Source of the DNA: Halobellus captivus
GTDB lineage: Archaea > Halobacteriota > Halobacteria > Halobacteriales > Haloferacaceae
Reading direction: 5' to 3'
Assembly: GCF_003697845.1 (NCBI RefSeq)
Contig: NZ_RDQE01000006.1
Coordinates: 124,001-188,000, forward strand
Length of the DNA stretch: 64,000 nucleotides
Of the stretch, positions 8,111 through 17,348 are shown piece by piece. The position numbers and the translations under genes were made by a program. Positions within the stretch are counted from its first letter, which is position 1. Each line of letters starts with the position of its first letter. A model generated the notes under the pieces. It saw only the letters and a list, made by a program, of their open reading frames with translations. It was not told the origin of the DNA and made no database searches.

Positions 8111-9892
8111 CTACATCGACTCGGGCGCTTCCACGCCGAGCGCGTCGAGCGCGTTCGCCATCGTGTATCGCGCGGCAGCGACGACCGCGAGCCGGGCGTC
8201 CCGCAGTTCGTCGGTCTCGGCCGTCAACACGGGACACTCGCGGTAGAAGGCGTTGTACGCGTCGGCGAACTCGCGGGTGAACGTCGCGATCGTGTGCGGC
8301 TCCAGGTCGTCCGCCGCCGACTCGATGACCGCCGGGAAGCGCGCGACCTCCCGCAGGAGGTCCTCCGCCTCGTCGGTCTCGAGGACGGCGGCGTCGACGT
8401 CGATCGGGTCGCCCGATTCGGGTACCGGGACCCCCTCGCCGGCGGCCTCCGCGAGGATCCCGCAACAGCGCGCGTGGACGTACTGGACGAACGGGGCCGA
8501 CTGCGCCTCGAAGTCGAGTGCCTCCTCCCACTCGAAGGTGATCGCCTTCGCCGGCTGCTTCGAGACGATGTCGTACCGCACCGCGCCGATCCCCACCTGG
8601 TGCGCGATGCGCTCGACGTCCTCGTCGGCGAGGTCGTCGTCGCGGATCCGGTCCTCCATCCGGCTCTCGACCGCCTCGCGGGCGCGGTCGATCGCCTCGT
8701 CGAGGAGGTCGTCGAGCATGACGCCGGTTCCCTCCCGGGTGGACATCTTTCCGTCGGGGAGGTTGACGTACGAGTAGATGACGTGACCGAGGTCGTCGGT
8801 GTCGTTGCCGAGGAGTTCGAGGGCCGCGCCGAGCTGGTCGGCCTGCAGTTTGTGGTCCTCGCCGAGGACGGTCACCGCGCGGTCGTAGTTCGCGAACTTC
8901 CACTCGTGGTGGGCCAGGTCGCGGGTGGTGTAGAGGCTCGTGCCGTCCGAGCGGAGGAAGACGAGGTTCTTGTCGATGCCCCACTCGTCGAGTTCGAGCT
9001 GCCAGGCGTCCTCCTCGTAGACCGCCTCGTCGGTCTCCTTCAGCCGCGCCGCGATCTCGTCGGTCGAGCCGTCGCGCATGAACCGCGTCTCCTTGACGAA
9101 CTCGTCGAACTCCGCGGGTAACCGAGCGAGACAGTCCTTCATGCCGCCGAGCACCGCGTCGACGACCTCGCCGACCCGTTCGTACGTCTCCTCGTCACCC
9201 TCCTCCAACCCCTGGAGGATGGCCGAGATCTCGGCCTCCGCGGCCTCGACCTCCTCCTCGGGGGCCTCCTCGAGGTACGCGTTCCCCCGCCGGTAGTAGC
9301 GCACGAGGTCGTACTCGACCCGGTCGCGTGCGGGCTCGCCCTCGAGGTCAGACTCGTCGAACGTCTCGTAGGCCCACGTGAACACCGCCATCTGGCGGCC
9401 CGCGTCGTTCACGTAGTAGTGGCGGTCCACGTCGTAGCCGGCGTACTCGAGGACGTTCGCGACCGCGTCGCCCACGATCGGGTTGCGCGCGCGGCCGACG
9501 TGGACCGGGCCGGTCGGGTTCGCGCTCGTGTGCTCGACGACCACCGACCTCTCCTTGTCCGGGAGGGTTCCGTACGTCTCGTCGCCGGCCGCGGCCGCGA
9601 GGGTGTCCGCGAGGTAGCGCTCGCCGGCGTGGAAGTTGACGTAGGGGCCGGCGGTGTCGACGGAGACGAGGTAGTCGGAGGGCTCGACGTCGACCGCCGC
9701 GGCGACGTCGCTCGCGACGTTCGGCGGCGCGTCGCCGACGACGCCCGCGAGCCGGAAGGCGACGCTGGAGGCGAGCGTCGCGTTCATGTCCTCCGGCGGG
9801 CGTTCGATCCCGAGGTCGTCGGTCGGGAGGTCGAGCTCGGCGAGCGCGTCGGAAAGCGCCGACTCGACCTCCGACCGGAACTGTCTGAACAT
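8111..9892 (-). CDS. argS: Arginyl-tRNA synthetase
   Basis: 593-aa class I aminoacyl-tRNA synthetase that charges tRNA-Arg. The HIGH-like signature is in [17 protein letters not shown] and the KMSK-like loop is KMSTREGT. The N-terminal tRNA-D-loop recognition domain and the C-terminal anticodon-binding helical domain (from about 480 on) are both present, so the gene is full length. A TATA-like GATTAAAAGG at 9911-9920 lies about 27 nt upstream of the ATG. The downstream spacer contains a dispersed repeat. Confidence 0.97.
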   Translation of the reverse strand: MFRQFRSEVESALSDALAELDLPTDDLGIERPPEDMNATLASSVAFRLAGVVGDAPPNVASDVAAAVDVEPSDYLVSVDTAGPYVNFHAGERYLADTLAAAAGDETYGTLPDKERSVVVEHTSANPTGPVHVGRARNPIVGDAVANVLEYAGYDVDRHYYVNDAGRQMAVFTWAYETFDESDLEGEPARDRVEYDLVRYYRRGNAYLEEAPEEEVEAAEAEISAILQGLEEGDEETYERVGEVVDAVLGGMKDCLARLPAEFDEFVKETRFMRDGSTDEIAARLKETDEAVYEEDAWQLELDEWGIDKNLVFLRSDGTSLYTTRDLAHHEWKFANYDRAVTVLGEDHKLQADQLGAALELLGNDTDDLGHVIYSYVNLPDGKMSTREGTGVMLDDLLDEAIDRAREAVESRMEDRIRDDDLADEDVERIAHQVGIGAVRYDIVSKQPAKAITFEWEEALDFEAQSAPFVQYVHARCCGILAEAAGEGVPVPESGDPIDVDAAVLETDEAEDLLREVARFPAVIESAADDLEPHTIATFTREFADAYNAFYRECPVLTAETDELRDARLAVVAAARYTMANALDALGVEAPESM

Positions 9893-10000
9893 ACCGTCCG
9901 TTCGACGGGCGGATTAAAAGGGCCTTCCGAAGCGGCGCGGGAGGGAGCGCGGCGGTGTGGTGTTCGGAACGGAGACGCTGGCCTCAGTAGCACTCCCCAA

Positions 10001-11086
10001 TCACGAGATGGACTGTAAGAGCAGATTTATTATTTCCGGTGCCAGTATCGAGGCGAGCAACTGTATCGAGGTGTTCGCTGACGTCGGGTATTCTCTCATC
10101 GCCCACACCTGTTCGATACGTCGCTGAATCTGTTCGACCTCTGGATTGTCGTGGAGCTCAGCAGAGGAGATATCGTAGGGATCGTCGACGACGTCGTAGA
10201 GTTGTTGTTCGAGTTGGTCGAGGTGGGACGTCTTTTCGCAGACCATCAATCGGTGGATCCTGAACATGGAGTTCCCCACGGCAACGAGTCCGAACGCCCA
10301 GAGAACCGTGAAAAACCCGGCCTCGGGAGCGCCGACCCGAGAGACCGCCGCCGTCCCGAGTCCGGTGATGGGCGGACCGTAAATATAACACAGAGCGAGT
10401 AACAGGCCAGCAGTGTAGATGTAGTACGTGCGTTTGAGCACTTCTCCGATCGGGTAGAACCCGCCGAGATCGCGCGGGTCAAGGAACGCGGGGGTGGGGC
10501 GAGACTTACCGATCCGTCTCGGTAACACGAACTGGATCGAGATAAACTGTATCAGGAAATCGACCGCGATAGGAACGTACCCCAGCGGGTAAATCACCCC
10601 CGCGAACGCGACGGTCGAGACGACGCCGAACGTCTCGATGTACGACGAAACGCCGATGATACCGAAGATGTAGACATAATAGGCCCCGAGAACGGAGATA
10701 TACAACGCCGTTCTCGTGCGGAGCGATATCGTCAATTCGGCGTAGTTCGTCCGTACAGCACCGTCGCTCCGCTCCCACAGACTCGTTTGGTCAAGTGCTC
10801 GTCGACAGTTGACCGTCATGTACCGAATGCCGATAGCGGCGAGTAGCACGGCCGCAGGGATCGCAAGCGAGAACGGGTTCTGGATGAACCCATGAGACCG
10901 TTCCGTGAATACGTGGAAGTACGCGTTTATCAGGCCGAAATCGAGGAGCACGAACGTCGCGGAGTACAGATAGAGCGCCGGGATCGTTACCGAAAACCTC
11001 GTCGATAGACCGTCGAACCCGAACCTCTCTACGAAGACGTATGTCAACAGTTGTTTGTCACCTACCTCTTCGTCTGTAGCGCCCAT
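10001..11086 (-). CDS. Unknown polytopic membrane protein, AT-rich
   Basis: I do not recognise the family. The 361-aa product has about six hydrophobic segments (VTIPALYLYSATFVLLDFGL, PFSLAIPAAVLLAAIGI, TALYISVLGAYYVYIFGI, VVSTVAFAGVIYPLGYVPI, YIYTAGLLLALCYIYG, FFTVLWAFGLVAVG) and a cytoplasmic-looking C-terminal segment rich in E, Q and D (HLDQLEQQLYDVVDD). The start at 11086 is chosen over upstream ATGs at 11110 and 11158 because a clear TATA (minus-strand CTATATTG, 11114-11121) lies the leaderless distance away. Base composition is visibly lower in GC than the neighbours and it is less acidic, which suggests lateral acquisition. Confidence 0.65.
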   Translation of the reverse strand: MGATDEEVGDKQLLTYVFVERFGFDGLSTRFSVTIPALYLYSATFVLLDFGLINAYFHVFTERSHGFIQNPFSLAIPAAVLLAAIGIRYMTVNCRRALDQTSLWERSDGAVRTNYAELTISLRTRTALYISVLGAYYVYIFGIIGVSSYIETFGVVSTVAFAGVIYPLGYVPIAVDFLIQFISIQFVLPRRIGKSRPTPAFLDPRDLGGFYPIGEVLKRTYYIYTAGLLLALCYIYGPPITGLGTAAVSRVGAPEAGFFTVLWAFGLVAVGNSMFRIHRLMVCEKTSHLDQLEQQLYDVVDDPYDISSAELHDNPEVEQIQRRIEQVWAMREYPTSANTSIQLLASILAPEIINLLLQSIS

Positions 11087-11230
11087 ATCGTGGTTTGAGT
11101 ACCGTCTCATTTCAATATAGGGTCGATTTGACCCGACAGCGGAAGTACGAAACCCCACGAGTTAGAGAGACGATGGGTGTGACAGGCACGTCATCCGCCC
11201 GATCGTCTCGATTTCCGTTGGCGTGTTATC

Positions 11231-12166
11231 TCACTCCACGATCTCGTCGATCAACTGTCGCGCCGCGCGGCGAACCGCCTCGTCGCTCTCGATCGACGGC
11301 TCCCAGCCGAGGTCGGCCAGCCGCTCGATCGAGAGCCGCATCCGCGGCACGTCGCCGGTCCAGCCGCGGTCGCCGCCGGTGTAGGCGTAGTCGGGATCGA
11401 CGCCGAGTTCCTCGCTCACGACGTCGGCGATCTCGGTCACCGAGGTGGTCGTCCGCGTCCCGAGGTTGTAGACGTTCAGGTCGTCCTCGGCGTGCTCGAC
11501 GACGTGGCGGATCGCGTCGACGCACTCGGTGACGTGCATGTACGACTTCTCCTGGCGACCGTCGCCGAGGATGGTAAGGGAGGACGGGTCGTCCTCGAGC
11601 TTCTGGATGAAATCGGGGATCACGTTTCCGCGTTGGTGGGGCCCGACGATGTTCGCGAACCGGAACACCCACGACCGGACCCCGTAGGAGTGTGCGTACG
11701 TCGAGATGAGCGCCTCGTCGGCCAGCTTCGAGGAGCCGTAGATGGAGATCGGCTCCATCGGGGCGTAATCTTCGGGAGTCGGACGCGGGGCCTCGCCGTA
11801 GACGGTCGAGGAGGAGGTGAACGCGAACCGGTCGACGCCCACCTCGCACATCCGTTCGAGGACGTTGTACGTCATCGCCGTGTTCGCCTCGAACAGCTCG
11901 CGGTCGTCGTCGTAGTTCGTGTCCGTGTACGCGGCGAAGTGGAAGACGACGTCGAGGTCCGCGGTGACGACCTCGGCGACGTCCGCGGGGTCGGTCACGT
12001 CGGCCTCGACGAACTCCGCTCCGTCGGGAACGCGGTCACGGTCGCCCTTCGAGAGGTCGTCCGCGACCCGGACGGTCCCCCCCTCCTCGAGGATCCGGGC
12101 CGCGAGGTGACTGCCGACGAGCCCCGCTCCGCCCGTGATGAGCGCGTGTGAATCGGCGAGATCCAT
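11231..12166 (-). CDS. NAD-dependent epimerase/dehydratase (extended SDR)
   Basis: 311-aa nucleotide-sugar SDR enzyme of the UDP-glucose 4-epimerase type. The NAD-binding GGAGLVG is at residues 12-18, the catalytic serine in TSSST (117-121), and Tyr143/Lys147 in YGSSK form the YxxxK pair. The C-terminal half carries the sugar-nucleotide-binding pattern (FRFANIVGPHQRGNVIPDF). Substrate specificity (UDP-glucose/galactose or a dTDP sugar) cannot be settled. It would supply precursors for glycan synthesis, and the glycosyltransferases at 17-23 kb are possible users. Confidence 0.9.
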   Translation of the reverse strand: MDLADSHALITGGAGLVGSHLAARILEEGGTVRVADDLSKGDRDRVPDGAEFVEADVTDPADVAEVVTADLDVVFHFAAYTDTNYDDDRELFEANTAMTYNVLERMCEVGVDRFAFTSSSTVYGEAPRPTPEDYAPMEPISIYGSSKLADEALISTYAHSYGVRSWVFRFANIVGPHQRGNVIPDFIQKLEDDPSSLTILGDGRQEKSYMHVTECVDAIRHVVEHAEDDLNVYNLGTRTTTSVTEIADVVSEELGVDPDYAYTGGDRGWTGDVPRMRLSIERLADLGWEPSIESDEAVRRAARQLIDEIVE

Positions 12167-12247
12167 ACGCGTCAGTGACGAGTGAGGGGTAAGTACGTGT
12201 GGGATTCGGTCGGGTCGGCGCCGAACGTCCCGATGGGGCCCCGTGGC

Positions 12248-12847
12248 TCAAAAGCCCCAGCGGATCCCGGACATCGTGGCGACGATGGCGACCATGAGGA
12301 CGAGCTCGACCATGCTCAACATGCCGTACTTCGCGTTCAGGCTCGCGAGCCGATCGTGGTCGGTCTCCTCGGCGGCGATCTCGTCGAACATTCCGGAGGT
12401 GAACGCGTGAAGCGGGCCGAAACCGAGAACGAGCAGCGCGACCGCGAGCACGAGCGCCGCCCACAATGACGGGGACGGGGAGGCCAACAGTCCCATCATG
12501 GCGGAGAGCCCGACGCCGGAGCCGACGACGCCGACCGAGACCGGCTCCATGAGGAGGTTCATCTTCGGGACGAAGCCCTCGGCGAACTCGACGTTCGCCT
12601 CCTCGGAGAGCGAACCCATGACGGGACCTAAAACGACCGCGCCGAGCACCGCGGTGCCGAACCAGAACGCGCCGAGAAAGAGGTGGACGGTGAACATGAC
12701 CCGGACGTCCCCGGAGAGGTAGCCGAGAAGGGGCAGGAGGAGCGGAACCGCCACCGCGCCGACCGTGAACGGTCGGCTCGCGGCGTCGGCCATGAGACTG
12801 TATCGTTCGCGCCGGCTCGTCGGTCGGTGTGCGTCGGCCAGTGACAT
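12248..12847 (-). CDS. Small polytopic membrane protein, CopD/DUF2269-like
   Basis: 199-aa protein with five hydrophobic helices. The second carries VHLFLGAFWFGTAVL, resembling the His-containing helix of CopD/DUF2269 membrane proteins; the assignment is by general look only. A second possible start is the ATG at 12793 (MADAASRPF). A TATA-like GACTTATC on the minus strand near 12889-12896 favours the longer form. It stands between an epimerase gene and a long repeat-bearing spacer, with no operon context to suggest a function. Confidence 0.6.
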   Translation of the reverse strand: MSLADAHRPTSRRERYSLMADAASRPFTVGAVAVPLLLPLLGYLSGDVRVMFTVHLFLGAFWFGTAVLGAVVLGPVMGSLSEEANVEFAEGFVPKMNLLMEPVSVGVVGSGVGLSAMMGLLASPSPSLWAALVLAVALLVLGFGPLHAFTSGMFDEIAAEETDHDRLASLNAKYGMLSMVELVLMVAIVATMSGIRWGF

Positions 12848-13332
12848 GGGGATGCTCCGTGACGGATCGACCGTGCGTCAGGAAGACGATAAGTCATGTG
12901 GTTAGCACAGATACGTGGACGCGGCTGCGTCGTGATCGTCCGTTTCGCGTCACCGCTCGTGGAACGGTCCAGCGAGAGGGCGTACTGGAGGACGGGTCGC
13001 GAGACGGAACGGGGGTCGTTGCTGGCGCGGTGAACTCGCCCGTGCGGTGAACGCGACTGCGACGGGGGCTGCCGAGGTTCCGATCCCACTCGACCGCGAC
13101 CGCCTCCGCACCTCACGCCTCCCCAGCCTCGCGGCTCGCGCTCTTCGAGCGCTCACCGCGTCCCTCGCGCGGCGCTCCTCGCTGCCGCCGGGTGCGGCCG
13201 CTCGGAGGCGCGCACCACCGCGTGACCGGTGACGTCACCGTCGCGATGGCTCGCTCGCCGGCCTCGATCGAACCGGGTCCGCGTGGACGGTGAGCCGCTC
13301 GACGACTTTCCTCGGATCCACGATACTCGCGA
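12848..13332. other. Intergenic region with dispersed repeat
   Basis: 485 bp with no supported gene. It contains the promoter of the 12848-side membrane protein gene, the second copy of the dispersed repeat (13107-13217) and a GC-rich tail up to the permease stop codon. No ATP-binding-cassette gene is present here, although one would be expected beside the permease. Confidence 0.7.
13107..13217 (+). repeat. Dispersed intergenic repeat, copy 2
   Basis: Core at 13107-13131 (identical to the other copies over 25 nt), TCCCTCGCGCGG at 13161-13172 and GGCGCGCACCA at 13207-13217. The spacer after the core contains an internal hairpin (GCGCTCTTCGAGCGC, 13138-13152). Confidence 0.75.
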
Positions 13333-14943
13333 CTACAGCCCCTCCTCGCCTCCCTCCTGGGAGAGGATGACGACCATCGAGAGTCCGGAGATGACGAGCA
13401 GGATGAGGGTCGGAACGACCGCGTACTGGTAGAGCGCGGTCTCCTGAGCGCGCCAGATCTGGGTGACGATGGTCTCGAAGCCCGACGGGCGGAGGATGAG
13501 CGTGACCGGGAGCTCCTTCATCGTGGTGAGGAAGACGAGGGCCGCGCCGGCGACGATCCCCGAACGGGTGAGCGGGAACGTCACCCGACGGAACGCGCCC
13601 AGCGAGGACTCCCCGAGGGTGCGGCCCGCCTCGACCAGCCGGGGATCCACGCCGAGGATCGACGTCCGGGTCGATCCGACGGCCTGCGGCAGGAACCTGA
13701 CGACGTACGCGAACACCAGAAGCGGGAGCGTCTGGTAGAGCCACGGCAGGTATCCCGATCCGAAGTAGACCAACGCGAGCGCCAACACGATCCCCGGGAC
13801 GGCGAAGCCGACGTACGTCGCCCGCTCGAAGAGCGTCGCGAGCGGCGAGTCGTGCGTGGCCGCGAAGTAGGCGACGGGCAGCGCAGCGAGTGCAGCGACG
13901 ACCGCGGCCGCCAACGAGACCGAAAGCGAGTTCAGCACCTGAACCGGCTCGAACGCCATCGACGGACGACGGCCGGCGTCGGAGCGCACGAGCCAGAGGA
14001 ACAGGATCCACAGCGGGACGAGGAGCGCGGTCGCCGCGACCGAGGCGGGAGCCAGCGTCGCCGGCCACCGCCATCGGCCGAGGCGGACGAGGTCGTCGGT
14101 GGTGCCCGCGTCGTCGCCGTGGACGCTCCGGTTCGACCGGACGAGCCACTCCAGCGCGAGCACGACGAGCACGACGCCGAGGAGCTGTATGGAGAGCAGC
14201 GCCGCGTAGTCGCGGCCGAACGCGTTGTACTCGACGTAGATCTGTCGGGTGAACACGGGCAGGCGCATGATCGAGGGCGTGCCGAAGTCGGAGACCGCGT
14301 ACAGCGCCGCCAGGAGCGACCCGGCGGCGACGGCCGGGCGGATCACGGGCAGCGTCACCCGGCGGAACGCCTCGGCGCGACCGTGGTTCAGCGTTCGGGC
14401 CGCCTCGATGAGCGTCGTGTCGAACGAGAGCAGCGCGGCACGCGTCGAGAGGTAGACGTACGGGTACGTGTACAGCGTGATCACGAGGATCGAGCCGGGA
14501 AGTCCGTAGATCTCCGGGATCCGCTCGATGCCGAGCGGCGCGAGGAGGTCGTGGAACTCCCCGCGAGGACCGAACGCGGAGACGAACGCGAACGCGCCGA
14601 CGTAACTGGGAACGACGAGCGGGAGCGCGACGACGATCGACCAGAACCGGCGGAACGGGAGGTCGGTCCGAACCGTCAGGTACGCGAGCGGGACGCCGAG
14701 GAGGATCGAGAGGCCCGTGACGCCCGCCATCAGGAGCAGGCTGTTGAGAAGCACCTCGACCGTCCCGCGGCTGAAGAGGAGTTCGCGCGCACGAGCGGGT
14801 TCCACGGTGACGGCCTCGATCACGAGCCACGCCAGCGGGAACACGAGCGTCGCGGCGATCGCCGCGGACAAAAGCGTCAGTCCCGGCGGCAGCCGCCCGT
14901 CGCCGTCGGTCGCGCGGTCGATGATGCGCTGTATCCTGCTCAT
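13333..14943 (-). CDS. Fe(III)-type ABC transporter permease (duplicated, fused)
   Basis: 536-aa integral membrane protein made of two homologous permease halves, as in FbpB/SfuB/ThiP-type importers. Each half has the cytoplasmic EAA loop that contacts the ATPase: EAARTLNHGRAEAFRRVTLP near 180 and EAGRTLGESSLGAFRRVTFP near 435. About twelve membrane helices are visible. The matching binding protein is encoded 5 kb away (20352-21503), and no ATPase gene is in the window. The upstream spacer has a degenerate operator half (TTAGGAATTCC, 14993-15003) about 50 nt before the start and a full operator 108 nt away (15051-15066). Confidence 0.9.
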   Translation of the reverse strand: MSRIQRIIDRATDGDGRLPPGLTLLSAAIAATLVFPLAWLVIEAVTVEPARARELLFSRGTVEVLLNSLLLMAGVTGLSILLGVPLAYLTVRTDLPFRRFWSIVVALPLVVPSYVGAFAFVSAFGPRGEFHDLLAPLGIERIPEIYGLPGSILVITLYTYPYVYLSTRAALLSFDTTLIEAARTLNHGRAEAFRRVTLPVIRPAVAAGSLLAALYAVSDFGTPSIMRLPVFTRQIYVEYNAFGRDYAALLSIQLLGVVLVVLALEWLVRSNRSVHGDDAGTTDDLVRLGRWRWPATLAPASVAATALLVPLWILFLWLVRSDAGRRPSMAFEPVQVLNSLSVSLAAAVVAALAALPVAYFAATHDSPLATLFERATYVGFAVPGIVLALALVYFGSGYLPWLYQTLPLLVFAYVVRFLPQAVGSTRTSILGVDPRLVEAGRTLGESSLGAFRRVTFPLTRSGIVAGAALVFLTTMKELPVTLILRPSGFETIVTQIWRAQETALYQYAVVPTLILLVISGLSMVVILSQEGGEEGL

Positions 14944-15042
14944 GGGTCGGAAACGAAACCGGGTTCGATCCGGATGGAAGGTGCTGTCCCGGTTAGGAAT
15001 TCCGATCCCGGCGGCATCGAGTGTGCGATCGACTCCGACGGG

Positions 15043-15066
15043 TATAAGTTTTTAGGGAAGCCTAAA
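15043..15066 (+). promoter_or_regulatory. TATA box and DtxR-type operator 1
   Basis: TATAAG (15043-15048) is followed directly by TTTAGGGAAGCCTAAA (15051-15066). The operator covers -23 to -8 relative to the ATG at 15074, so a bound repressor would sit between TATA and the start of a leaderless transcript. The arms TTTAGG/CCTAAA match the bacterial DtxR/IdeR consensus core (TTAGG-N4-CCTAA). Confidence 0.8.
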
Positions 15067-15073
15067 TCACGAC

Positions 15074-15646
15074 ATGGAGCTGACGAGACGTGACGCCGTG
15101 GCCGCGCTGGCCGCCGTCGGGGCGACCGGCGGGGTCGCCGTCGGCGTCCGTCGCATGCAGGACCGGGAGGGCGGGGAGGACGCCGCGACGGACGGCGCGT
15201 CGGCCGGAGATCCGTCGGATCGGGACACGAACGAGGGGACGGTCCGGGCGACGATGGTCGCGGTCGCGGAAGTCGTCTACCCTGGGGAGGTCGACGGGAT
15301 CGACGAGTTCGTCGACCGCTTCCTCGACGGCCGGCTCGACGGGTCCGCGCACGCGAGCGGGCTCCGCGAGGCGGTCGGCGAGCTCGCCGACGCCTCGCAA
15401 GCGTGGCACGACGCGCCGGTCGAGGAGCTCCCCGCGGCCGAACGCGAGGAGCTGCTCCGCGGGATCGGAGCCGACACCGCCGACGAGGACCCCGACGGAA
15501 CGACCGCCGAGCGGGTGCGGTACTACGTCGTGAACGACCTGCTTCTCGCGCTGTACGCCTCGCCGACGGGCGGGGAGCTGGTCGGGATCGAGAACCCACA
15601 GGGACACCCCGGCGGCGCGGAGAGCTACCAGCGGGGGCCGCCGTGA
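15074..15646 (+). CDS. Tat-exported small subunit, gluconate 2-dehydrogenase subunit 3-like
   Basis: 190-aa protein with a twin-arginine signal at the N terminus (TRRDAVAALAAVGATGGVAVG), so it is probably exported folded. The mature part (VYPGEVDGIDEFVDRFLDGRL...) matches the small subunit (subunit 3) that accompanies membrane-bound GMC dehydrogenases. In bacterial relatives this subunit carries the Tat signal for the flavoprotein. It is directly downstream of operator 1, and its stop overlaps the GTG of the dehydrogenase gene (GTGA). Confidence 0.8.
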   Translation: MELTRRDAVAALAAVGATGGVAVGVRRMQDREGGEDAATDGASAGDPSDRDTNEGTVRATMVAVAEVVYPGEVDGIDEFVDRFLDGRLDGSAHASGLREAVGELADASQAWHDAPVEELPAAEREELLRGIGADTADEDPDGTTAERVRYYVVNDLLLALYASPTGGELVGIENPQGHPGGAESYQRGPP

Positions 15647-17292
15647 GCGGCGCGGAAAGCGTCGGAGACGGCCGATCGGGCGGCGACGGTACCACCGGTG
15701 ACGACGTCGATCGTACCCCCGTCCCGAACGCGGACGTCTGTGTCGTCGGCGCGGGCCCGGCGGGCGCGCTCGTCGCCGACCGGCTGGCCGCCGACCGTGA
15801 GGTGGTGGTCCTCGACGCCGGACCGCGGTTCGATCCCGACGACCGCCTCGCCAGACGGGAGCGGGCGATCCGCCCGGCGTACGACCGCCCGGACGTCTGG
15901 GACGTGGGCGGCGAGCGCGACGCCCACGAGAACGCCGGCGAGTGGTTCTATCCGCTGAACCACGCCCGCGTGAAGGGGATCGGGGGCTCGACGCTCCACT
16001 GGCAGGGGATGGTGATGCGGCTCCACGAGGACGACTTCAACTCCGGGACGGTCCGGGGCGTCGGCCCCGACTGGCCGATCGACTACGCGGACCTGCGTCC
16101 CTACTACGCCGAGGCGGAACGGGAGCTGGGCGTCGCGGGCGGGAGCGGCGTCGACAATCCCCATGCGCCGCCCCGTGAGGAGCCGCATCCGATGCCCGCC
16201 TTCGAGCCCTCCTACAGCGACTCGCTCTTCGCCGAGGCGTGCGAGGAGCTCGGGATCGACATCCACTCGGTGCCGAACGCGCGCAACTCCGAGCCGTACG
16301 ACGACCGGTCGCCCTGCGTCGGCTACGGCACCTGCCAGCCGGTGTGTCCGAGTGGCGCGAAGTACGACGCGACCGTCCACGTCGATCGGGCCGAGGCGGC
16401 GGGCGCGACCGTGATCGACCGCGCCCCGGTCCAGTACCTCGACCACGACGCCGACCGCGTGACCGCCGCAGTCTACGCGACGCCCGACGGGGGGGAACAC
16501 AGACAGGAGGCCGATGCCTTCGTCGTCGCCGCGGGCGGCGTCGAGACGCCGCGGCTCCTCCTGCTCTCGGAGTCCGAGGCGTATCCCGACGGGCTCGCGA
16601 ACTCCAGCGGGGCGGTCGGACGGTTCTTCATGGACCATCTGTTCGCGGGCGCGGGCGGCACCCTCGACGAGCCGACCCGCCAGAACCACGTCGGCTTCTA
16701 CACCAGCGCCTGCGACGAGTTCTACGACGACGCCGACGAGGAGCGGGCCCCGTTCAAGCTCGAGTTCTTCAACTACGCCGGCCCCTCGCCGGTCGAGATG
16801 GCGCTGTCGGGCGACGACTGGGGCGATCCGCTCCTGGAGCGGCTACGGGACGGGTACGGGAACCACGTGGCGATGGGCGGGCTCGTCGAGCAGCTCCCGC
16901 GGGCCGACAGCCGGATCACCCTCGACGACGACCGCGTCGACGACCGCGGCAACCCCGTGCCGCGGATCGAGTGGACCGTCGACGACCGCGCGCTCTCGAC
17001 GATCGAGCGGGCGAACGAGGTCCAGGTGGCGATCCTCGAGGAGCTCGGCGCGGAGGTCGAGTGGGTCGCCGGTCCCGACGCGACCGGTCCCGCCTACCAC
17101 CACATGGGGACGACGCGGATGAGCGACGACCCCGCCGAGGGCGTGGTCGACCCGGACTGTCGGACCCACGACCTGGAGAACTGTTGGATCGCCTCCAGCT
17201 CCGTCTTTCCCACCAGCGGCGCGATGAACCCGACCCTCACCATCGCCGCGCTCGCGCTGCGCGTCGGCGACGGCGTCGACGCGTGGCTCTGA
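15643..17292 (+). CDS. GMC-family FAD dehydrogenase with Fe-S cysteine motif
   Basis: 549-aa flavoprotein. It has an FAD-binding GAGPAG near residue 32, a GMC middle domain, and the C-terminal GMC signature with the catalytic His in YHHMGTTRMS and the Asn in SGAMNPTLT. A CVGYGTCQPVC segment (Cys-x5-Cys-x3-Cys, about residue 226) matches the [3Fe-4S]-binding region described for FAD-dependent glucose and fructose dehydrogenases. It probably oxidises a sugar or alcohol. It has no signal of its own and likely leaves the cell with the Tat-bearing small subunit encoded just upstream. No cytochrome c subunit gene follows, so the electron acceptor is unknown. Confidence 0.88.
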   Translation: MSGAESVGDGRSGGDGTTGDDVDRTPVPNADVCVVGAGPAGALVADRLAADREVVVLDAGPRFDPDDRLARRERAIRPAYDRPDVWDVGGERDAHENAGEWFYPLNHARVKGIGGSTLHWQGMVMRLHEDDFNSGTVRGVGPDWPIDYADLRPYYAEAERELGVAGGSGVDNPHAPPREEPHPMPAFEPSYSDSLFAEACEELGIDIHSVPNARNSEPYDDRSPCVGYGTCQPVCPSGAKYDATVHVDRAEAAGATVIDRAPVQYLDHDADRVTAAVYATPDGGEHRQEADAFVVAAGGVETPRLLLLSESEAYPDGLANSSGAVGRFFMDHLFAGAGGTLDEPTRQNHVGFYTSACDEFYDDADEERAPFKLEFFNYAGPSPVEMALSGDDWGDPLLERLRDGYGNHVAMGGLVEQLPRADSRITLDDDRVDDRGNPVPRIEWTVDDRALSTIERANEVQVAILEELGAEVEWVAGPDATGPAYHHMGTTRMSDDPAEGVVDPDCRTHDLENCWIASSSVFPTSGAMNPTLTIAALALRVGDGVDAWL

Positions 17293-17299
17293 ACCTCGT

Positions 17300-17315
17300 T
17301 TTAGGTAAACCTAAA
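17300..17315 (+). promoter_or_regulatory. DtxR-type operator 2
   Basis: TTTAGGTAAACCTAAA, with an extra T:A pair on each side. It lies 34-49 nt upstream of the glycosyltransferase ATG and directly abuts or overlaps the only AT-rich candidate for its TATA box. It starts 8 nt after the GMC gene stop. Confidence 0.8.
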
Positions 17316-17348
17316 AACTCAAGTGGGTGCGGCCGTTCTGACGGAACA

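Noticed and set aside
10001-11086. Transposase or phage gene, because of its low GC
   Set aside because: No catalytic motif or terminal repeats; the protein is plainly polytopic membrane.
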